Source: an uncultured Acidobacteriota bacterium
GTDB lineage: Bacteria > Acidobacteriota > Terriglobia > UBA7540
Length of the DNA stretch: 13,347 bases
Assembly (NCBI GenBank): GCA_937900045.1
Contig: CALCEB010000109.1
Coordinates: 1-13,347, forward strand
Reading direction: 5' to 3'
Shown: positions 6,862-13,347 of the stretch, one piece after another
How positions within the stretch are numbered: position 1 is the stretch's first letter
How the letters are laid out: every line of letters starts with the position of its first letter
The notes under the pieces: generated by a model
Database searches by the model: none
Seen by the model: the letters and a program-made list of their open reading frames with translations, nothing else
Told to the model about the DNA's origin: nothing
Translations under genes and position numbers: made by a program

Positions 6862-8775
6862 ATGGTAGTTCGATTTCCGGAGGATCAGCGCCCTTCGGCT
6901 TGGAAGATCGTGGTTTTCCAATACGTCATTGCTTCCACTTTCGTGGCGCTATTGGTTGGGTATTGGCGGCTGCAAATTGGTGAGCACCGCTACTATCAGC
7001 AGGAAGCTGAGCGGAATCGCATCCGCGATCTGCCGGTCATCGCCCCACGGGGCCGTATCCTTGACCGTGAAGGGCGTGTGCTGGTGGATAATTTTCCCGC
7101 CTTCAGTGTTCTGTTACTTCGGGAAGACCTCCCCAAGCTCACACCGGACCGCATTCGCAGTATCGCTCAAGGCCTTCAGCTTGACCCCCAAGACATCCAA
7201 GAACTCATCGTTAGAACCGCGCAACTCCCGAAGTTTCAACCCGTCATGTTGAAGCCAGACGCCACCGCAGCGGATATTGCCTTCGTCGAATCGCACCGCG
7301 TCGAGTTTCCCGAACTCGAGCTCTTACAAGTGCAGCAACGCTTCTATCTGAAGCACCAGGTTGCGGCGGCGCTCCTGGGTTATGTAGGAGAAGTCTCCGA
7401 GGAGATGATCACCAAGTCCGGGGACCGCTACCGGCCCGGCGACGTGGTGGGAAAATCCGGAATCGAACGTGAATACAACGACGTGCTGAGCGGCCGGGAC
7501 GGGATGCGGCGCGTAATCGTTAATAGCCGAGGGCGAGAGATGGGGTCCATGACCACCATCAATGCCATGCCCGGAAACGACCTCCGCCTCACCCTCGACT
7601 TTGATCTCCAAATGGCGGCGGAGACAGCGCTCGGAGACCGCTCTGGCGCCGTGGTGGCGATCGATCCTAATACCGGCGGGGTTCTGGCGCTGGTCAGCCA
7701 TCCCAGCTTTGATCCCAACGATTTCGCCCACCACATTGACCGCGCGGAGTGGAGCCAACTGAACACGGATCCGGAACATCCGCTCCTCGATAAAGCCATT
7801 CAGGCGCATCTTGCCCCGGGATCCGTATTTAAGATTGTCACCGCAACCGCGGCGCTTGAAACCGGCGCCATTACTCCATCATTTACCATCATCTGTCCCG
7901 GATACATCACGCTCTACGGCCACACCTTTCATGATTGGATCTGGAAGAAACACCGGGGGCATGGCTCCGTTGACCTGCACCGCGCCATCGTTGAATCCTG
8001 TGATACCTATTTCTACACGCTCGGAAAAATGCTGGGGATTGACAAGCTCGCTTACTTCGCCCAACACCTGGGCTTGGGATCCCGCACCGGCATCGACCTG
8101 CCGGCCGAAGATCCCGGCCTGGTGCCTACCCCAGCCTGGGTAAAACGGGTCTTCAAGCATAAGTGGTATGCGGGGGAAACCATCTCCGTCGCCATTGGCC
8201 AGGGAGCGGTGGCAGTGACTCCGATTCAGCTTGCTTACATGATTGGCGGCGTGGCGCAGGGCGGGGTCTTCCATCGCCCGCATTTGATCTTCCGGGATGA
8301 ACTGCAGGCCATCGGCCAGGATCCCCCAGATGATGGCCTTGTGAGGTTCCCTCTAAGCGCGGTGACCGTAGGCGCCGTAACCAGCGGCATGTGGGGCGTG
8401 GTGAACGAGGGAGGCGGTACGGGTGGCGGAGCGCGAATTGCCGGGCTCGCCGTTGCCGGCAAGACCGGAACTGCCCAGGTGGTGAGCGTCGCCTTGAAGA
8501 ACTCCGCCCACAACGCGGATTACAAGAATAATGCCTGGTTTGTGGGATATGCTCCGGCCAGCAACCCACAGATTGTGGTGACGGCGCTGGTGATGCACGG
8601 CGGGGAATCGTCCGTAGCGTCGCCCATCGCGGGCGCCGTGATCAAAGCGTACTTTGAAGAAAAGCAGTCCGGCCAGGCTCCGGCTGCCCATTGGCAGACG
8701 CAGGCGAGCCTTGCGCCTACGGTTCCAGGCCACTTCGACCTTCAGGGCGCCAAAAGGGTAGAACAGGCAAGATAG
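6862..8775 (+). CDS. mrdA: Penicillin-binding protein 2 (elongasome transpeptidase)
   Basis: A 637-residue class B PBP that cross-links peptidoglycan during lateral wall growth, working with RodA. One transmembrane helix (about 15-36) anchors it, followed by the pedestal domain with APRGRILDREGRVLVDN (about 54-70) and then the transpeptidase domain. The active-site motifs are intact: S321-VF-K324 in PGSVFK, S379-C-D381 (the SxD form usual for PBP2, in SCDTYFYTLG), and K534-T-G-T in GKTGTAQ. Length matches E. coli PBP2 (633). The ATG follows only a weak GGA ribosome binding site. rodA follows after 18 bases and both are surely co-transcribed. No PASTA domain is present, which argues against a divisome FtsI or Gram-positive paralogue. 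Confidence 0.95.
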   Translation: MVVRFPEDQRPSAWKIVVFQYVIASTFVALLVGYWRLQIGEHRYYQQEAERNRIRDLPVIAPRGRILDREGRVLVDNFPAFSVLLLREDLPKLTPDRIRSIAQGLQLDPQDIQELIVRTAQLPKFQPVMLKPDATAADIAFVESHRVEFPELELLQVQQRFYLKHQVAAALLGYVGEVSEEMITKSGDRYRPGDVVGKSGIEREYNDVLSGRDGMRRVIVNSRGREMGSMTTINAMPGNDLRLTLDFDLQMAAETALGDRSGAVVAIDPNTGGVLALVSHPSFDPNDFAHHIDRAEWSQLNTDPEHPLLDKAIQAHLAPGSVFKIVTATAALETGAITPSFTIICPGYITLYGHTFHDWIWKKHRGHGSVDLHRAIVESCDTYFYTLGKMLGIDKLAYFAQHLGLGSRTGIDLPAEDPGLVPTPAWVKRVFKHKWYAGETISVAIGQGAVAVTPIQLAYMIGGVAQGGVFHRPHLIFRDELQAIGQDPPDDGLVRFPLSAVTVGAVTSGMWGVVNEGGGTGGGARIAGLAVAGKTGTAQVVSVALKNSAHNADYKNNAWFVGYAPASNPQIVVTALVMHGGESSVASPIAGAVIKAYFEEKQSGQAPAAHWQTQASLAPTVPGHFDLQGAKRVEQAR

Positions 8776-8793
8776 ACCGAAAGATTGGGAATC

Positions 8794-9885
8794 ATGCTGC
8801 GCAAATTCACATTTCGCGAGATTGATTGGATTCTCCTCACCGTGGCTCTGATTCTAGCCGTGGTGGGCATCCTGGAAATTTACAGCACCACAGCGCATTC
8901 CCCTCTCGCCAATGAATACAAGCGCCAGATCGTTTGGGCCGTGGTGGGGCTGGTCACGCTCCTGGTAGTGAGCCAACTGGATTACCACACCCTATTGGAC
9001 CACTCGAACGGCCTTTACATCATGGGCTTATTCGGCTTGCTCGCGCTTCTCGCCGGCGGACAAGCCATTGGCGGCGCCCGGCGATGGGTTCGGGTTGACG
9101 GATTTACTTTCCAGGTGTCAGAAATTGTCAAGTTGATTATAATAATATGGGTTGCATCCTATTTTGCGGACAAGAGGACAAAGTCCGTGAGCTGGAAGGA
9201 TCTGGCGGTCCTGGGCACGATGATTGGACTGCCGGCAGCGCTGGTAGCACTGGAACCTGACTTGGGGACTGCATTGACTTTCCTGCCTATTGTGGCAGCA
9301 GGTGTTTTCCTGGTGGGTATCCGCGCCCGCCAGATCGCTGTCCTTGCGCTACTCGGCGCCCTGATGGTTCCAGTCGGTTGGCATTTCCTGCGGCCTTATC
9401 AACGCCAGCGGCTGATGACTTTCGTCCATCCTGCAAAGAATGTTCAGGGTTCAGGGTATCAGGTCGCGCAATCCAAGATCGCAATCGGGTCTGGCGGTTT
9501 TTGGGGCAAGGGCATTGGCAAGGGAACTCAGAGCCGTTTGGGTTTCATTCCCGTTTCTCATGCGGACTTTATCTTTGCAGCTTTTGCGGAAGAACAGGGT
9601 TTTGTGGGAACATTCTTGGTCCTTTTGCTTTATTTCGTTCTACTGGTACGGCTTTTGGATGGCGCACAGCTCGCTGGCGACCGTGCTGGTGTTTTCTTAG
9701 TAGTTGGTTTGACGGCGGTTTTGTTCTTTCAAGTTGCTGTAAATATCGGAATGATGATCGGTCTCCTACCAATCACCGGGATTCCACTTCCGCTCATGAG
9801 TCAGGGAGGCTCCTCGGTACTATTTACTTTCGCCGGGTTGGGTTTGGTCATGAGCGTCAGGATGAAGCGCCTGGTAAATTTATAG
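8794..9885 (+). CDS. rodA: RodA peptidoglycan glycosyltransferase (SEDS)
   Basis: A 363-residue multi-pass SEDS protein that polymerises lipid II glycan strands in the elongasome with PBP2. About ten membrane helices can be traced, starting with the one after FREIDW. The catalytic aspartate region is PVSHADFIFAAFAEEQGFVG with D258, equivalent to the DFIF aspartate of E. coli RodA. The C-terminal hallmark SQGGSSVLFTFAGLGLVMS is intact, and GGARRWVRVDGFTFQVSE (about 91-108) matches the family. I prefer the ATG at 8794, since MLRKFTFREIDW fits other RodA starts; an in-frame TTG at 8785 would add three residues. It lies 18 bases after mrdA and is followed by a weak terminator at 9898-9926. An FtsW role is less likely given the mrdA partner. 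Confidence 0.95.
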   Translation: MLRKFTFREIDWILLTVALILAVVGILEIYSTTAHSPLANEYKRQIVWAVVGLVTLLVVSQLDYHTLLDHSNGLYIMGLFGLLALLAGGQAIGGARRWVRVDGFTFQVSEIVKLIIIIWVASYFADKRTKSVSWKDLAVLGTMIGLPAALVALEPDLGTALTFLPIVAAGVFLVGIRARQIAVLALLGALMVPVGWHFLRPYQRQRLMTFVHPAKNVQGSGYQVAQSKIAIGSGGFWGKGIGKGTQSRLGFIPVSHADFIFAAFAEEQGFVGTFLVLLLYFVLLVRLLDGAQLAGDRAGVFLVVGLTAVLFFQVAVNIGMMIGLLPITGIPLPLMSQGGSSVLFTFAGLGLVMSVRMKRLVNL

Positions 9886-9897
9886 GGACCGGCAGCG

Positions 9898-9926
9898 GAG
9901 GTCCTATTATCGAGAGGCCTCTTTTT
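9898..9926 (+). terminator. Weak intrinsic terminator after rodA
   Basis: GAGGTC (9898-9903) pairs with GGCCTC (9916-9921) with one G-U pair across a 12-base loop and is followed at once by five T residues (9922-9926). It begins 13 bases after the rodA stop. The short stem suggests partial termination, which would separate mrdA-rodA from rng while allowing some readthrough. Confidence 0.4.
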
Positions 9927-10152
9927 AAGGATTCATTTCAATCTTCGGCCAAAAACGCGTTGAACATTCCTGAATTTGCTGGCCCGGCCGGCTTGGAACC
10001 ATTCTTGCTTGGGCCTGTCCACGATCAAAAGATGTTTTGGCGTGTCCGCGGCATACTCCACTCCGGAGACCGCGCGGCCACTTGGCGAACACTGGGAGTT
10101 GATTCTCGCTCTGTGAGTCGATCCTCCCGGATGTTCCAGGAGAGGAGTCTTC

Positions 10153-12897
10153 ATGACCAAGGAAATGTTGATTTCTTCGTCTCCACATGAGACGAAGATC
10201 GCTCTGTTGGAAGATGACCAGCTTGTTGAAGTTTATTACGAACGGGACACCGATGTCGGATTGGTTGGCGGAATCTACAAGGGCAGAGTCAGCCGGGTTT
10301 TACCTGGGATGCAATCCGCCTTCGTCGACATTGGTCTTGAAAGGGATGCATTCCTATATGTCTCCGACTTCTTTGAGGACTCTGACGAGTATGATCGCGT
10401 CTTCACCGAGGCTGAGAACAGAGTAGCCAACCTTGACCAGGAAGGTGGGCAGGCCACCAGCCGCACAGCCGAACCTGCACCCTCAGGGATTGGGACCGAG
10501 CCGGACATATCTCAACTTGTCAGCACCGAGGGTCCAGAGAGCGAGAACATGGCCGCTCCCCCTGGCGCACCGGCCGCAACCCCGGCTGCAGGGGAGCTTG
10601 GGATCTCGCCCGCTGTCCCGCCCGCGGCGCCGGAATCCACACTCCCGCCAGCTCCAACAAGTCCCACCGGCCCGCATCATCATGGTTTTCATGGTCATGG
10701 CCGTCGCCGGAGAGGTCGAAAATTCTCAGGACACCGGTTTGGGGGCCCGAAATCTGAGTTCCATGATCGCCCCAAGGAGCACTCCGGTGAAGAAGCTCAT
10801 CATGGTCTTGAGTTGTTGCCGGGGGAATCGCTTGCAAAGTACGGTCACGCCGAGGGGACACACTCCACGGAGACTGAGACCCCAGCCGAAATTCAGATCA
10901 GTGAGACTCCTAAGGATCCGATGAGTGTGGGGGCTTCGAGCAGTGCATCAGAAATCGAAGCGATAATCTCTCCGGGATTAGCAGGATTTACAACCGCAAA
11001 GACAGATACCGCGGACCAAAAAGAACATGGTCATGATGCTAAATTGGGGAGCCCGTCCAATTCAGAACATCCAGCGTCTGCGGCAGGAGCTGCGGAGCCG
11101 GAGGCTGATCTTTCGGATTTTTCCTTGAATCCCTTAACCGCCACCCCAGAGCCTGCCATCGACGAGACCGCGGAAGAAGTCGAGGAGGAAGTTCGGGAGC
11201 AGAGTCGGATTGATCGTGCAACACCTGAATCGGTAGAAGCATGGCCCTTGAAAACTTTACCCGCCATTGATAGCGCTGAGAGTCCAATACACGGGACACA
11301 CATGGAATCTGGGCTGGAGGTTACTGCCGGACCGGAGGATGGCGGGAAGATTCCGCCCGGGTCAGCACTCTCTATGGATGAAGATGGGCCCCGTACTGAG
11401 GGTTCCGAACCCAACAGCGGCCTGGTTGGGGACTCTGGCGAAGCGGTTGACGCCGAAAGCGAGAAGGGATATGGATCGGCGGAGGCCGAAGGGGGAGCAG
11501 CCGGTGAGACCGTCATCGAGCCAACTTCCGCACCGGACGGTAGAGGTGCGGAGCGCTCCTACACACTTCGAGAACCTCATCAGCGGCCTCGCTTCGCACC
11601 CCACCGCCAGCGGCGTGGCCGGGGCCGGTTTGGATTCCATGGCCCGCGCGAAGGTGAGCGCAAGAATGACGCCCCCCGAGCCGGCAATTTCCAGCCGGTT
11701 CAAATAAATGAGGTTTTGAAGGAAGGACAGGAAATCCTGGTCCAAATTGCCAAAGAGCCGCTCGGCACTAAGGGGGCGCGCATCACTTCCCACATTGCTC
11801 TGCCAGGCCGCTACTTGGTTTATATGCCGACCATCAATCACATCGGCGTATCTCGCAAGATCTCTTCCGAAGAAGAGAGGATGCGGCTGCGTAGCACCAT
11901 TCTGGAAAACCGGGGAGCCCTGACCGGCGGCATCATTGTCCGCACTGCCGCTGCGAGCCGCACGGATGAGGAGCTGAAGGCCGACTTAAGATTCCTGGGA
12001 GCCCTGTGGGCTGATATTCGTTCCAAGACTGAACGAAGCAAAGCGCCAGCCTTGATCCATCGGGACCTCAACGTAGTCCAGCGCACGTTAAGAGACTTGC
12101 TCTCGCCTGACTTCAAGACCATCCGTATTGACAACGAAATTGAATACGAGCAGGTCGTGGATTTCGTCAATCGCTGTCAGCCTTCCCTGGTGGGCCATGT
12201 GCGGCTCTACACCCGCGAGGTTCCAATCTTCGAGGAGTTTGGCGTTCAGCATGAAATTGACAAAGCTCTGAAGCCGAAAGTCTGGTTGAAATCCGGCGGC
12301 TACATTGTGATCAACCAGACGGAGGCGCTAGTCTCCATCGATGTCAACACCGGAAAGTACGTGGGTAAGACCAACCGCCTCGAAGATACCATTGTCAAGG
12401 TCAACATCGACGCGGTGAAGGAGATTGTCCGCCAGATCCGGGTTCGCGATCTAGGCGGAATCCTCGTCATCGACTTCATCGATATGGACGACCGCCGTAA
12501 TCGCAACAAGGTGGTCCAGGCTCTTGAGGACGCGTTAAGAACTGATCGTGCACCCACCAAAATACTCTCCTTTAATGAGTTCGGGCTCGTGGCGCTCACC
12601 CGTAAGCGCGTGAAGCAGTCCTTGGAGCGCACCCTCTGTGAGCCGTGTCCCTATTGTACCGGCGCAGGCTGGGTGAAATCTGTCCTCACCGTCAGCTATG
12701 AAATCCTGGCGGAAGCCCGCAAGATGGCCTCGCAACTCGAGGGCAAAGTGATGACCTTGCGGGTCCACCCAGACGTTGCCCGCGCCTTGAAATCAAGGGA
12801 CAGCGTCTTGCTTTCCGAGATTGAGACCGCCACTCACAAGGAAATCGTGATCAAAAGCGACTCGAACGTCCAGCAGGAACGCTACGAGATATTCTAA
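10153..12897 (+). CDS. rng: Ribonuclease E/G with large insertion in S1 domain
   Basis: A 914-residue endoribonuclease of the RNase E/G family, which cuts single-stranded AU-rich RNA and processes rRNA. Residues 1-80 match the E. coli RNase G N-terminus (GGIYKGRVSRVLPGMQSAFVDIG, first half of the S1 domain). Family sequence resumes at about 515 (NEVLKEGQEILVQIAKEPLGTKGARITS). The DNase I-like catalytic aspartates are D730 (SIDVNTGK) and D774 (VIDFIDMD), and the zinc-link is C832-P-Y-C835. Without the insertion (about 80-515) the length is about 480, like RNase G. The insertion is Pro/Ala/Glu/Ser-rich, with basic patches at 175-191 (HHHGFHGHGRRRRGRK) and 478-499 (RQRRGRGRFGFHG), and an acidic run EEVEEEVRE between them. 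A strong AGGAGAGGAG ribosome binding site (10138-10147) fixes the start. The 267-base gap after rodA may act as a leader. Confidence 0.93.
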   Translation: MTKEMLISSSPHETKIALLEDDQLVEVYYERDTDVGLVGGIYKGRVSRVLPGMQSAFVDIGLERDAFLYVSDFFEDSDEYDRVFTEAENRVANLDQEGGQATSRTAEPAPSGIGTEPDISQLVSTEGPESENMAAPPGAPAATPAAGELGISPAVPPAAPESTLPPAPTSPTGPHHHGFHGHGRRRRGRKFSGHRFGGPKSEFHDRPKEHSGEEAHHGLELLPGESLAKYGHAEGTHSTETETPAEIQISETPKDPMSVGASSSASEIEAIISPGLAGFTTAKTDTADQKEHGHDAKLGSPSNSEHPASAAGAAEPEADLSDFSLNPLTATPEPAIDETAEEVEEEVREQSRIDRATPESVEAWPLKTLPAIDSAESPIHGTHMESGLEVTAGPEDGGKIPPGSALSMDEDGPRTEGSEPNSGLVGDSGEAVDAESEKGYGSAEAEGGAAGETVIEPTSAPDGRGAERSYTLREPHQRPRFAPHRQRRGRGRFGFHGPREGERKNDAPRAGNFQPVQINEVLKEGQEILVQIAKEPLGTKGARITSHIALPGRYLVYMPTINHIGVSRKISSEEERMRLRSTILENRGALTGGIIVRTAAASRTDEELKADLRFLGALWADIRSKTERSKAPALIHRDLNVVQRTLRDLLSPDFKTIRIDNEIEYEQVVDFVNRCQPSLVGHVRLYTREVPIFEEFGVQHEIDKALKPKVWLKSGGYIVINQTEALVSIDVNTGKYVGKTNRLEDTIVKVNIDAVKEIVRQIRVRDLGGILVIDFIDMDDRRNRNKVVQALEDALRTDRAPTKILSFNEFGLVALTRKRVKQSLERTLCEPCPYCTGAGWVKSVLTVSYEILAEARKMASQLEGKVMTLRVHPDVARALKSRDSVLLSEIETATHKEIVIKSDSNVQQERYEIF

Positions 12898-12905
12898 GGA
12901 TCCCC

Positions 12906-12936
12906 GGGACCATGCCGGTTATGACGGCATGGTCCC
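12906..12936. terminator. 12-bp hairpin between convergent rng and HTH gene
   Basis: GGGACCATGCCG (12906-12917) and CGGCATGGTCCC (12925-12936) form a perfect 12-bp stem with a seven-base loop, starting eight bases after the rng stop. Neither side has a clear T-run, so it is not a textbook intrinsic terminator; it may stabilise the rng 3' end or stop transcription with Rho. Its position between convergent genes would let it serve both strands. Confidence 0.6.
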
Positions 12937-12990
12937 CGGCCGCGCTGTTTGTCTTCCAAGCTCCTAGCGAGAGCCGGGAAGCTTGAACCC

Positions 12991-13260
12991 TCAGCACTTC
13001 TCACCGGCCCGGCATTGCCGGATCACTTCATCCAGTGAGGCCACTGGGATGTAGATTTTCTGGCCCAGGCGGACCGAATAAAGCTTGCCGTTTGAAAGCC
13101 AGCGATAGAATGTCGCGCGCGAAACCGGGATCCCCGTCCGGCGGCAGAGAATCCGCCAGGCGTTGCTCGGAGAAATCAACGGTAAAGTTGCTGAGATTTC
13201 TGAAACCGTGGTGAATTCCCCGCCCGGATTTGTTTGTAGTACGGCTGTTGTTGTGCCCAT
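12991..13260 (-). CDS. Small MerR/excisionase-type helix-turn-helix protein
   Basis: An 89-residue protein. The C-terminal part has the layout of small winged-helix excisionase/MerR-like DNA-binding domains: a helix-turn-helix at about 44-60 (PVSRATFYRWLSNGKL), then a wing strand YSVRLGQKIYIP (61-72) and a closing helix SLDEVIRQ (75-82). Such proteins bind DNA as regulators, excisionases or plasmid accessory factors. I choose the ATG at 13258-13260, preceded by GAGGTGA; a GTG two codons upstream (13264-13266) is possible. No integrase, attachment site or phage gene is within the window, but the gene sits close to the window end, so a mobile-element neighbour beyond 13347 cannot be excluded. 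The N-terminal 40 residues are not recognised. Confidence 0.75.
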   Translation of the reverse strand: MGTTTAVLQTNPGGEFTTVSEISATLPLISPSNAWRILCRRTGIPVSRATFYRWLSNGKLYSVRLGQKIYIPVASLDEVIRQCRAGEKC

Positions 13261-13347
13261 AGTCACCTCACGATATAGCGTGGCTTTGTGCCAGCCTTAG
13301 TACAGTGGTTCATAAATTCACTCACGTATTTTTCCGTTACGCGGCTG

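Noticed and set aside
6557..6868. 103-codon open frame ending over the mrdA start codon (ATGGTAG overlap)
   Set aside because: The overlap looks like translational coupling, but the protein has no hydrophobic, domain-like or repetitive pattern, no ribosome binding site was seen, and it is not an MreD.
10005..10033. TTGCTT and AAAGAT 17 bases apart upstream of rng as a promoter
   Set aside because: Each hexamer matches only three of six consensus bases; not enough to call.
9378..10190. 270-codon open frame running out of rodA into the gap before rng
   Set aside because: Most of it is the shifted frame of rodA, and its product is rich in Ser/Arg/Cys/Trp without a recognisable domain.

Overview
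The window looks like chromosomal DNA of an Acidobacteriota bacterium, probably from soil. The main clue is the first gene, a secreted VWFA-domain protein of the type that is expanded in that phylum. Moderately GC-rich coding sequence and a mrdA-rodA-rng order fit, but no rRNA or other direct taxonomic marker is present.

Layout: (1) 89-1132 (+): a near-consensus sigma70 promoter and a secreted VWFA-related protein. (2) 1364-4251 (-): a probable three-gene unit read mazG, then a COG3375-type GNAT acyltransferase, then an enolase-superfamily OSBS/N-succinylamino-acid racemase. mazG and the GNAT gene overlap by 4 bases. The GNAT gene and the racemase are separated by a 178-base gap holding a nested double-hairpin repeat (2535-2630). 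(3) 4571-4771 (+): a 66-residue membrane protein. (4) 5075-6511 (+): a phospholipase C/acid phosphatase-family phosphoesterase with no visible signal peptide. (5) 6862-9885 (+): mrdA (PBP2) and rodA, the core enzymes of the elongasome, closed by a weak terminator. (6) 10153-12897 (+): a ribonuclease E/G whose S1 domain is split by about 430 low-complexity residues with two Arg/Gly/His-rich patches. (7) 12991-13260 (-): a small MerR/excisionase-type helix-turn-helix protein, convergent with rng across a 12-bp hairpin.

How the genes work together: PBP2 and RodA form a transpeptidase/glycosyltransferase pair that builds lateral wall peptidoglycan; mreBCD are not in the window. The GNAT/enolase pair resembles the N-succinyltransferase and N-succinylamino-acid racemase partnership known for irreversible D- to L-amino-acid conversion, although the third enzyme of that route, a desuccinylase, is not seen here. 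MazG and RNase E/G are housekeeping nucleotide and RNA metabolism genes.

The strongest items for a second look are the RNase E/G S1-domain insertion, the GNAT/racemase linkage, and a dispersed palindromic repeat family ending in GCTACAG (one complete double hairpin and two half copies). I see no CRISPR array, tRNA, rRNA, insertion sequence or phage module, and no clear new multi-gene system.
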